From: an uncultured Prevotellaceae bacterium
GTDB taxonomy: Bacteria; Bacteroidota; Bacteroidia; Bacteroidales; Muribaculaceae
DNA: 5,016 bases
Direction of reading: 5' to 3'
NCBI GenBank assembly: GCA_945645715.1
Contig: CALZFJ010000180.1
Location: 1 to 5,016, forward strand
Positions within the stretch are counted from its first letter, which is position 1. Each line of letters begins with the position of its first letter. Shown here piece by piece: positions 1-5,016 of the stretch. The notes below the pieces were generated by a model. It worked only from the letters and a program-made list of their open reading frames with translations. It had not been told where the DNA came from and did no database searches. Made by a program: the position numbers and the translations under genes.

Positions 1-1159
1 AGTGCGCGCACACAGTTTCGGCAATCAGCTCAAATGTCACCTGTCGCTTCGACACTTTCACGGCATTTGCCAGCACAGCACGTGCCAGGTCGATGGTGAT
101 GTCGTGGTTGAGCATAGTGGCATGAGCAAGCAGCGACACCACTATTCCCTCAAGCTCGCGCACACTGTCGGTCACATTCGACGCAATGAAGTCGAGCACA
201 TCGGCAGGAATTGCAAGTCCGTCCTGATAGGCTTTCATCGCCAGCACCTCCCGACGCAGATCATAGTCGGGGCGGTTAAGCTCCACGGTCATGCCCCACT
301 TGAAGCGGTTAATGAGTCGCGGCATCATTCCGTCCATGTCGGTCGGGCGGCAGTCACTCGACAGAATCAGCTGCTTCTGGTTCTGGTGCAGGTGATTAAA
401 TATGTGATAGAATGTGTTCTGCGTTCCTGTCTTGCCGGCAAATTCCTGTATGTCGTCAACTATCAGCACATCAATGCTCTGATAAAAGTTGATAAAGTCA
501 TTGAATTTGTTCTGACTCACTGCCGTGGTATATTGGCGCTCAAACACCGGTGCGGTGATATAGAGTACTCTGCTCCGGGGATTGTTCTCCTTTATCTTTA
601 TGCCTATCGCTTCAATGAGGTGCGTCTTGCCCACGCCTGTCGGTCCGAAGATGAAAAGCGGGTTAAACGTCTTGCAATTAGGGTCGGCTGCTATCGCCTT
701 ACCTATGCTCAACGGCAACTTGTTGCTCATACTTCCGCAGTAGTTCTCAAATGTGTATTTAGGATTGAGCTGCGGATCGATGTCGGCATACTCGATCTTC
801 GCAAATGGATTCGCGGGCTGCTGGGCAGCCTTCTCTACTTTGTTGGTGATAATTGTGCTCTTGTTAAGTCCCTGCAACTCTATGTTGGTCTCGGGGTTCT
901 TCACCACCGAGTAGAGGTAGCGCAACTTAAAGCTATTGCCAAATACCTTAGTAAATATAGGCTTGAGAATATTCGCATACTTCTCTTCGAGCGTTTCGGC
1001 AAAATAGAGCGACGGCACCTCGAGCAGTATCGTGTTGCGGGCATCAAAGCCCTTATACACGATGGGCTCAAACCAAGCATCATACTGGGCTTGAGGCACA
1101 TTATCCTTGATTATCTCAAGGCATTTGCTCCATCTGTTATCGTTCATTTCTTGCTTCAT
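1..1159 (-). CDS. dnaA: Chromosomal replication initiator protein DnaA (partial, C-terminus off the left edge)
   Basis: DnaA is the AAA+ ATPase that binds and melts the chromosomal origin. The 386 visible codons, read leftwards from ATG at 1159, begin MKQEMNDNRWSKCLEIIKD. Residues 1 to about 85 are domain I (interaction with DnaB and regulators), followed by a short linker to about 125. The AAA+ core then shows Walker A GPTGVGKT (172-179), Walker B LIVDDIQ (232-238), sensor 1 LSSDCRP (266-272), the arginine-finger segment NRFKWGM with R285, and sensor 2 VRELEG with R334. Domain IV, which binds DnaA boxes, lies almost wholly outside; bacterial DnaA is usually about 450-480 residues. A second in-frame ATG at 1147 is possible; I prefer 1159 because the 10-base leader motif shared with the MCE gene lies 4 bases before it. 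The sensor-1 loop reads DCRP where Bacteroides has DRAP, but every catalytic residue is present. No dnaN is visible. Confidence 0.96.
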   Translation of the reverse strand, partial: MKQEMNDNRWSKCLEIIKDNVPQAQYDAWFEPIVYKGFDARNTILLEVPSLYFAETLEEKYANILKPIFTKVFGNSFKLRYLYSVVKNPETNIELQGLNKSTIITNKVEKAAQQPANPFAKIEYADIDPQLNPKYTFENYCGSMSNKLPLSIGKAIAADPNCKTFNPLFIFGPTGVGKTHLIEAIGIKIKENNPRSRVLYITAPVFERQYTTAVSQNKFNDFINFYQSIDVLIVDDIQEFAGKTGTQNTFYHIFNHLHQNQKQLILSSDCRPTDMDGMMPRLINRFKWGMTVELNRPDYDLRREVLAMKAYQDGLAIPADVLDFIASNVTDSVRELEGIVVSLLAHATMLNHDITIDLARAVLANAVKVSKRQVTFELIAETVCAH

Positions 1160-1282
1160 TCTCTATTATTCGTTACTTTTGGCGATACAAAATTTGCAAA
1201 AACATTTCAAATAAAAAAATCATTTATTATTTGGTTTTTTAATATTTTTTTAAACCCTCTGAATTTCAACCATTTGCATACT

Positions 1283-1304
1283 TAAAGCTTTACTTTTTAA
1301 AGTA
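1283..1304. repeat. Two overlapping AT-rich palindromes upstream of dnaA
   Basis: TAAAGCTTTA (1283-1292) is a perfect 10-base palindrome. It overlaps a second inverted repeat at 1291-1304, with arms TACTTT and AAAGTA around a TT centre. Both lie about 125-145 bases before the dnaA start codon, next to the AT-rich tract. They could be an operator or just sequence bias in an AT-rich region; nothing here identifies a binding protein. Confidence 0.4.
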
Positions 1305-1331
1305 TTACTCTAAATTCGCGGTTGAAGCAGC

Positions 1332-1362
1332 TTGATTTATAGATATTTGCAACTATCGTCGC
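1332..1362. repeat. Imperfect direct repeat, copy 1 (upstream of dnaA)
   Basis: This copy contains TTTATAGATATTT (1336-1348), which recurs exactly at 1426-1438. Across the 27 bases 1336-1362 the two copies agree at 23 positions, and TTG at 1332-1334 is also shared. The copies are 90 bases apart. The repeat lies between the MCE stop codon and dnaA. It may be a paired protein-binding site or part of a dispersed intergenic repeat; the window alone cannot tell. Confidence 0.65.
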
Positions 1363-1421
1363 TTCGCCCATATCTTCAGTCACTTCATTTTGTTGGCACT
1401 CCCTATGTGCCGATTGAGTAT

Positions 1422-1452
1422 TTGTTTTATAGATATTTACAAAAATCTTCGC
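1422..1452. repeat. Imperfect direct repeat, copy 2 (upstream of dnaA)
   Basis: This is the partner of the copy at 1332-1362, sharing TTTATAGATATTT and a matching tail ending TCGC. It differs from copy 1 at four positions within the 27-base core. Its right end overlaps the left arm of the hairpin at 1442-1501, so in this copy the repeat and the hairpin form one compound structure. Confidence 0.65.
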
Positions 1453-1501
1453 ACCGACGCTTATTTATACAAATTCTAAATAAGCAATCGGTGCAGATTT
1501 T
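1442..1501 (-). terminator. Long hairpin after the MCE gene, probable intrinsic terminator
   Basis: Three stacked arm pairs are visible: AAAATCT (1442-1448) with AGATTTT (1495-1501), GCACCGA (1451-1457) with TCGGTGC (1488-1494), and GCTTATTTA (1459-1467) with TAAATAAGC (1477-1485). They are separated by a 2-base bulge and a small internal loop and closed by a 9-base loop. The structure starts 12 bases after the MCE stop codon (1513-1515). Read on the minus strand it ends in a run of five T, as expected for termination before dnaA. The stem is longer and more AT-rich than a typical terminator, so it could instead be a processed RNA structure or a repeat element. Confidence 0.6.
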
Positions 1502-1512
1502 GATGCTGCTCT

Positions 1513-2412
1513 TTAGAATATCTTAAACGTAACGTAGCGCTTGGGATTCTTGCGCAAGTCGATGAAAAGCGAGTCGAGGCTCACCACTGTGTGGTCGATG
1601 TGGTTGTAAAGTCCACGGTCGTTGAGCAGAAGTCCAAGGCTCGAATCGGTACCGTTCACCTTGTCGGTGATAAGGCGCAGATTGTTGGTTGTGGCATTGA
1701 GGTTGCTCATCGTGGAATCTATTGGCATCTCCTTGAGCGACGCCGACACCTGGGCAAGGTCGGCTGTCATGGCATTGATGTTGCAAGTGATGCTATCCAC
1801 ATTCTTCACAATGCCGGGCACCTGACCGCCAAGCACCTTAGTGAGCTGGCGGCTGCTCAGCTCCAGATTGGCAGTAATGGCATCGAGGCGGTCGATCGAC
1901 TTCACAAGTGCAGGATTACCCACCACCTGGTTAAGACTCGTGAGAATGCTGTCGATTTTCGGCATGATGGCTGCAACGCTTGGCAGCAGCTCATTGCTCA
2001 CATTCTCCATAAGTCCGACCTGATTCTTGCCTACTATATCTGCCCCCACCTCATAGTATTGGGGATTCTTTGCAAGGTTAAGCGCAATCTGTGCAGTGCC
2101 GAGCATATCGGTCACTATCACAGCCTCCGAGTTCACCGGAATCTTCAAATCCTTGTCGAGACTCAGCTGCACGCGCAATTTGCCTGTTTCATATTCATAG
2201 ACTATCTCTCGCACCAATCCCACCTGGAAGCCATTGATGGTCACGGGAGCTGAGTCGGTAAGACCATCTACCTTCTCGAAGTGGGCATAATAGAAATTTA
2301 CCGGGGTAAAGAGATTTATACCCTTCAAGTAGTTAATGCCCCAAAAAAGACATGCCAGGCTCACCAATACGGTGATGGCTATCTTCACTTCCTTTGAAAA
2401 AAACTTCTTCAT
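1513..2412 (-). CDS. MCE family (MlaD-like) lipid-transport protein
   Basis: This 299-residue protein has the layout of single-MCE-domain MlaD-type proteins, which sit on an inner-membrane ABC transporter and pass phospholipids across the periplasm. Residues 1-10 are a short basic cytoplasmic tip. Residues 11-29 form one membrane anchor, followed by YLKGINLF. The MCE domain covers about 39-115, with VDGLTDSAPVTINGFQVG (48-65) and the DMLGTAQIAL segment (102-111). Residues about 125-265 are probably helical, and the protein ends DLRKNPKRYVTFKIF, a tail I associate with Bacteroidota members. The MCE pattern is seen; the transport role is family knowledge and the substrate is unknown. The start is ATG at 2412. 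The amidase gene ends 78 bases upstream on the same strand, suggesting one transcript. No ATPase or permease partner is in the window, so they would be encoded elsewhere. Confidence 0.92.
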   Translation of the reverse strand: MKKFFSKEVKIAITVLVSLACLFWGINYLKGINLFTPVNFYYAHFEKVDGLTDSAPVTINGFQVGLVREIVYEYETGKLRVQLSLDKDLKIPVNSEAVIVTDMLGTAQIALNLAKNPQYYEVGADIVGKNQVGLMENVSNELLPSVAAIMPKIDSILTSLNQVVGNPALVKSIDRLDAITANLELSSRQLTKVLGGQVPGIVKNVDSITCNINAMTADLAQVSASLKEMPIDSTMSNLNATTNNLRLITDKVNGTDSSLGLLLNDRGLYNHIDHTVVSLDSLFIDLRKNPKRYVTFKIF

Positions 2413-2442
2413 CTTTTATTATTCGTGTATCTTTTATTATTC
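2411..2442 (-). repeat. Tandem 14-base repeat overlapping the MCE start codon
   Basis: On the coding strand GAATAATAAAAGAT occurs twice with an 18-base period, at 2442-2429 and 2424-2411. The copy nearer the gene ends in the AT of the MCE start codon; the upstream copy continues to ATA, so it cannot start translation. The A-rich unit occupies the place of a ribosome-binding region, and no Shine-Dalgarno sequence is present. Confidence 0.7.
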
Positions 2443-2490
2443 AGTTTATAACTCTCCTTCGATGCCGAGGCAATTACCCGGCTCTGTTAT

Positions 2491-3669
2491 CTAAAGAATC
2501 CGCTTTCCATCTTTGAAAGCCACGATAAACGCCTGCTTAAATAGAGGGCGGACCTTGCTTTTCAATATCTTGAGAGCTTCTTTCTCACTCTTGGCGGCTC
2601 CGTAGGTGTATTTCCACAACCCCTTGTCGCGGTAACACTCCACGCCTTCAAGCCCCTTGAATTCGGCAGAACCATCAGCCAACTTCTTGCTGCCGGTGAG
2701 GAACTGCACCTTATATACGGTATGCCCCGCCTTTGTTGCAGTGGCATCTTTCGCATCTTTAACGTTGCCCTCCGGCTTCGGTGTAGCTGTCGCCCTTGCC
2801 ACATCGTCTTCCTGCTTCGCCTTATCGCGTGCCTTGCGTGAGCCTGAGGCTGCTGCCTCATCTTTGCGCCCGTCGTGCTTCGCCTTGCGGTCGGTAGCTT
2901 TCACACCATCGTAGTAACGTTCAAAGGCATTGTATAGCGACTTTGCCATCTTTTCCTTCCCGCTCTTCGACGTGAGGAAGTTCTCCTCCGTAGGGTTGCA
3001 GATGAAGTCGAGCTCCACAAGCACCGCCGGCATACTCGTGCGTGCCAGCACCAAGAATCCGGCCTGACGCACTCCCTTGTCGGCTCTTCCGGCTGTCTTC
3101 ACAAATTCGCGCTGCACCATTGTGGCAAAATTCACACTTTGCTCCATGTGAATGTTCTGGCTCAGCTCAAACATTATGTACGACTCCGTGCTCGTGGGGT
3201 CGAAGCCCTGATAAGTGGTAGAGTAGTCATCTTCAAGCGAAATCACCGAGTTCTCCCGCTTTGCCACCTCAAGGTTCTCCTCCGAGCGGTGCAGACCAAG
3301 CGTGTAGGTCGCGCTGCCGCGAATCGTCTTGCGGTTCTTTGCCTTCTTTGCCACCGAGTTGGTGTGAATCGACACAAAGAGGTCGCCATTTCGCTTGTTG
3401 GCGATGTCGCAACGTTCCTGCAGGGTGAGATACTTGTCGCAGTCGCGGGTATATACCACTTCTACCCCTTCAAGGTTACGCTTGATCATGCTGCCAAACT
3501 CCAAGGCAACAGCAAGATTGATATTCTTCTCATAACTGTGCACACCGAGCGCACCCTTGTCGCGCCCTCCGTGTCCGGCGTCTATCACTATCGTAAACGC
3601 CCACAGCCGCTGTGGCAACATGATTGCCGCCACCACGAGAAAAATATGTAGCACCTTGCATCTATTCAT
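2491..3669 (-). CDS. N-acetylmuramoyl-L-alanine amidase (Amidase_3 family) with a C-terminal SPOR-like domain
   Basis: This enzyme cuts the bond between N-acetylmuramic acid and L-alanine in peptidoglycan, as AmiA/B/C do during cell separation. From MNRCKVLHIF (392 residues), residues 1-24 are a signal peptide ending RLWA, so it acts in the periplasm. The catalytic domain (about 25-250) has the zinc ligands in family order: H33 in DAGHGG, E47 in YEKN and H102 in SIHTN; E219 in VLVELDFICN is the catalytic glutamate. Residues about 255-315 are a Lys/Ala/Asp-rich linker. The last 75 (from about VYKVQF) resemble the SPOR-like tail of Bacteroidota amidases, which would bind glycan. An ATG at 3681 adds four residues (MEAR). 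I prefer 3669: GGAGG lies 5 bases before it, and the likely promoter would leave almost no leader for 3681. It is first in a probable unit with the MCE gene. Confidence 0.93.
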   Translation of the reverse strand: MNRCKVLHIFLVVAAIMLPQRLWAFTIVIDAGHGGRDKGALGVHSYEKNINLAVALEFGSMIKRNLEGVEVVYTRDCDKYLTLQERCDIANKRNGDLFVSIHTNSVAKKAKNRKTIRGSATYTLGLHRSEENLEVAKRENSVISLEDDYSTTYQGFDPTSTESYIMFELSQNIHMEQSVNFATMVQREFVKTAGRADKGVRQAGFLVLARTSMPAVLVELDFICNPTEENFLTSKSGKEKMAKSLYNAFERYYDGVKATDRKAKHDGRKDEAAASGSRKARDKAKQEDDVARATATPKPEGNVKDAKDATATKAGHTVYKVQFLTGSKKLADGSAEFKGLEGVECYRDKGLWKYTYGAAKSEKEALKILKSKVRPLFKQAFIVAFKDGKRIL

Positions 3670-3674
3670 TCGTG

Positions 3675-3679
3675 CCTCC
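3675..3679 (-). promoter_or_regulatory. Shine-Dalgarno-like GGAGG before the amidase start
   Basis: On the minus strand GGAGG (3679-3675) is followed by five bases and then ATG at 3669. It overlaps the alternative start ATG at 3681 and so favours the downstream start. Bacteroidota rarely rely on such sites, and the other genes here have A-rich leaders instead, so its use is uncertain. Confidence 0.45.
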
Positions 3680-3689
3680 ATTTAACTTG

Positions 3690-3726
3690 CAAATTTAGCA
3701 ATTTACCCACAATCTTCTGCAACAAA
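3690..3726 (-). promoter_or_regulatory. Possible promoter of the amidase-MCE unit
   Basis: TAAATTTG on the minus strand (3697-3690) matches the Bacteroidota -7 form TAnnTTTG. The -33 partner is weak: a TTTG at 3726-3723 is 25 bases away rather than 19-21, and GTTG at 3723-3720 is 22 away. The predicted transcript start, about 3683-3685, leaves a short leader to ATG 3669 and almost none to 3681. Confidence 0.45.
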
Positions 3727-3786
3727 TTCCCATTTTTCACACTATAACCGCAATTTTTCCTATTTTTCCATTTTCTTTACTATTCT

Positions 3787-3818
3787 TTTGCACCATACTT
3801 CGTTTTTATGTAATTTTG
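3787..3818 (+). promoter_or_regulatory. Bacteroidota-type promoter of aroE
   Basis: TTTG (3787-3790), a 20-base spacer, then TAATTTTG (3811-3818) match the known Bacteroidota primary-sigma promoter form TTTG-N19-21-TAnnTTTG exactly. Transcription would begin about 5-8 bases after the second element, giving a leader of some 20-25 bases before ATG 3847. It probably drives aroE and the ComEC-like gene. No Shine-Dalgarno sequence follows; the leader is T-rich. Confidence 0.75.
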
Positions 3819-3846
3819 CATTCACACTTACAGTTTTTTTTGCATT

Positions 3847-4596
3847 ATGGATAATCACAAGATTTATGGGCTGATTGGATATCCGCTCGTTCACAGTTTC
3901 TCGCGTAACTATTTCAACCGTAAATTTGAAGCCGAAGGTATCGATGCCGAATACCTCAACTTTGAAATCGACGATATCGGGCACCTCATGGAGGTACTGA
4001 GCGAGTACCCACAACTTGCAGGCCTCAATGTGACTATCCCCTACAAGGAGCAGGTGAAGCCTTATCTCGACGAAATCGACGACGATGCCGCACAGATTGG
4101 CGCCGTCAATGTAATTAAGATTATCCACGATGGCAACGACCTGAAACTCAAAGGCTTCAACAGCGACGTGGTGGGATTCTGCGACTCGCTGAAGCCGCTC
4201 TTGCTGCCCACTCACACCAAGGCTCTCGTGCTTGGCACAGGCGGTGCCGCTAAGGCAGTGGCTCACGGCCTGCGAAGCCTCGGCATCGAGCCGCATTTCG
4301 TGTCGCGTCGCAAGTCGGCTGAAACGTTCACCTATGAGGAACTAACCCGCGCCATCATCGCCGAACACACGGTGATTGTCAATACCACTCCTCTCGGAAT
4401 GTATCCTCACATGGACGAATGTCCCGACATTCCCTACCGTGTCCTCTCGAAGAATCACATCTGCTACGACCTCATCTACAACCCTGACGAGACGCTTTTC
4501 CTCAAGAATGCTCGCGAGCAAGGTGCCGTAACCAAAAACGGACTCGAAATGCTCCTTCTCCAAGCTTTCAAGTCCTACGAAATATGGAACAACTGA
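3847..4596 (+). CDS. aroE: Shikimate dehydrogenase (NADP+)
   Basis: AroE reduces 3-dehydroshikimate to shikimate with NADPH, the fourth step of the chorismate pathway to aromatic amino acids and folate; it is cytoplasmic. The 249-residue protein is complete. The N-terminal substrate domain shows GYPLVHSFSR (11-20, with the shikimate-binding serines S17 and S19), NVTIPYK with catalytic K67, and GFNSD with catalytic D107. The cofactor domain has the glycine-rich loop GTGGAAKAV (130-138), SRR (153-155), which suits the NADP phosphate, NTTPLGM (179-185) and the closing motif NGLEMLLLQ (231-239). It is shorter than the roughly 270 residues of E. coli AroE, but no motif is missing. The start is ATG at 3847, just after a strong promoter, and the next gene begins 10 bases past the stop codon. 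QuiA/YdiB-like relatives are less likely given the compact form and intact AroE motifs. Confidence 0.95.
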   Translation: MDNHKIYGLIGYPLVHSFSRNYFNRKFEAEGIDAEYLNFEIDDIGHLMEVLSEYPQLAGLNVTIPYKEQVKPYLDEIDDDAAQIGAVNVIKIIHDGNDLKLKGFNSDVVGFCDSLKPLLLPTHTKALVLGTGGAAKAVAHGLRSLGIEPHFVSRRKSAETFTYEELTRAIIAEHTVIVNTTPLGMYPHMDECPDIPYRVLSKNHICYDLIYNPDETLFLKNAREQGAVTKNGLEMLLLQAFKSYEIWNN

Positions 4597-4606
4597 CCGC
4601 GTCACC

Positions 4607-5016
4607 ATGCTTTCCAAAGCCCCACTGCTGCGCTGCCTCGTGCCACTTTCCATCGGCATAATCATTGCCGACTATGCTACATTGCCGCTTTGGACAGTCA
4701 TTGCAATGCTCGGTGTGGCACTATTGCTCCTTATCGTGGCTGAATGGTGGGTAGCAAAATCACCGGTTCGCGCCATTCGGCTCTCCTACCTCCCCACCAC
4801 GGTCCTTATCGTGGTGTGCGCTCTTGTTGGAATCTTCACTGCTGTGCTTCACAGCACGGTGCCAATCTCCGCCGAAGCTATCTCAGGCAAAGCCATCACC
4901 TGCAGCATTGAGCAAATCTCCCACCGCGAATCCTCCACCGAACTTACAGCCACACTCCTTCCTCGCGAAAAACAAGAAGAATACGGGGACTCCGAAGCCC
5001 CCACCCCATCCGGCAG
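4607..5016 (+). CDS. comEC: ComEC/Rec2-family membrane protein (partial, C-terminus off the right edge)
   Basis: Only the first 136 codons are present. The protein begins MLSKAPLLRCLVPLSIGIII and shows three likely membrane segments, at about residues 6-24, 27-47 and 62-83. A soluble stretch follows from about ISGKAITCSIEQISHRESS, the place where ComEC proteins carry an OB-fold (DUF4131) domain. ComEC forms the inner-membrane channel for single-stranded DNA in natural transformation; in Bacteroidales a homologue is widespread though competence is mostly unproven. The competence and metallo-beta-lactamase-like domains would lie beyond the edge, so the call rests on the PLLRCLVPLSIGI opening and the topology. 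ATG 4607 is the first start in this frame after aroE, 10 bases past its stop codon, which suggests co-transcription. Another multi-pass membrane protein cannot be excluded. Confidence 0.72.
   Translation, partial: MLSKAPLLRCLVPLSIGIIIADYATLPLWTVIAMLGVALLLLIVAEWWVAKSPVRAIRLSYLPTTVLIVVCALVGIFTAVLHSTVPISAEAISGKAITCSIEQISHRESSTELTATLLPREKQEEYGDSEAPTPSG

Larger units (their letters stand above)
1160..1512. other. 353-base gene-free region upstream of dnaA
   Basis: This stretch separates the MCE stop codon from the dnaA start. It holds, from the MCE side, a long hairpin (1442-1501), an imperfect direct repeat (1332-1362 and 1422-1452), a small inverted repeat (1395-1411, arms GGCAC and GTGCC), two overlapping AT palindromes (1283-1304) and a very AT-rich tract (about 1186-1265). 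The dnaA promoter must lie here if dnaA is transcribed alone, but I found no full TTTG/TAnnTTTG pair on the minus strand. Near matches to the -7 element (at 1188-1195 and 1208-1215) lack a partner at the right distance. No sequence close to the DnaA box TTATCCACA was found, so I do not call an origin. A 64-codon plus-strand reading frame at 1332-1526 is treated as a by-product of the repeats. Confidence 0.7.

Noticed and set aside
1233..1256. GGTTT/AAACC hairpin upstream of dnaA as a terminator
   Set aside because: Only five base pairs close a 14-base AT loop, and it lies directly upstream of dnaA in the leader region, so it is more likely incidental.
2..1285. A 427-codon open frame on the plus strand
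   Set aside because: It lies antisense to dnaA and extends past its start. The minus strand encodes a full set of DnaA motifs, and the antisense product is low-complexity in style with no recognisable domain. It is a by-product of codon choice.
1160..1512. Replication origin next to dnaA
   Set aside because: The region is AT-rich, but no TTATCCACA-like DnaA box with two or fewer mismatches was found, and in Bacteroidota the origin is often not beside dnaA.
1332..1526. A 64-codon plus-strand ORF in the gene-free region
   Set aside because: Its two similar peptide stretches (IYRYLQ and FYRYLQ) arise directly from the DNA direct repeat, it crosses the terminator-like hairpin, and it overlaps the end of the MCE gene antisense. 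No promoter or leader was seen.
1591..2253. A 220-codon plus-strand ORF
   Set aside because: It is antisense to the MCE gene and has no recognisable domain; the MCE domain and its conserved C-terminal tail are on the minus strand.
4120..4130. TTATCCACG, one base from a DnaA box
   Set aside because: It is a single copy inside the aroE coding sequence and encodes ordinary residues (IIHD); one isolated near-match is expected by chance.
3760..4296. A 178-codon minus-strand ORF
   Set aside because: It is antisense to aroE, whose catalytic and cofactor motifs are all intact on the plus strand, and it spans the aroE promoter.
4580..4609. ATG at 4584-4586 overlapping the aroE end as the ComEC-like start
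   Set aside because: That frame gives a cysteine- and proline-rich peptide with no membrane segments, while the frame from 4607 gives a clear multi-pass membrane protein.

Overview
The window looks like chromosomal DNA from a Bacteroidales bacterium (phylum Bacteroidota), possibly Muribaculaceae or a close relative. Three things point there: the DnaA AAA+ core, which is Bacteroides-type as I remember that family; intergenic elements matching the Bacteroidota promoter form TTTG-N19-21-TAnnTTTG; and general absence of Shine-Dalgarno sequences. The family-level placement is inferred from remembered sequence style, not from a search. Nothing marks the window as mobile: there is no transposase, integrase, tRNA or CRISPR array.

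Layout. The left two thirds is transcribed on the minus strand. Read in that direction it holds an exported N-acetylmuramoyl-L-alanine amidase (2491-3669), then an MCE/MlaD-family lipid-transport protein (1513-2412), then a 353-base gene-free region (1160-1512), then dnaA (1-1159), which runs off the left edge and lacks its DNA-binding domain here. The right third is on the plus strand: aroE, shikimate dehydrogenase (3847-4596), and 10 bases later the start of a ComEC/Rec2-type membrane protein (4607-5016), cut by the right edge. The two transcription units diverge from an AT-rich gap (3670-3846) that carries a convincing Bacteroidota promoter for aroE and a weaker one for the amidase.

How the genes work together. 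The amidase and the MCE protein probably form a cell-envelope unit: one cuts peptidoglycan cross-strand peptides in the periplasm, the other would carry lipids between inner and outer membrane. dnaA is separated from them by a strong hairpin just past the MCE stop codon and is probably transcribed on its own. aroE and the ComEC-like gene are likely co-transcribed but functionally unrelated (aromatic amino-acid synthesis; DNA uptake).

The genes are ordinary core genes. The least explained part is the dnaA upstream region, with a 27-31 base direct repeat spaced 90 bases apart, a 23-bp-stem hairpin with a competing partner segment, and overlapping AT palindromes. I found no clear evidence of a new multi-gene system.
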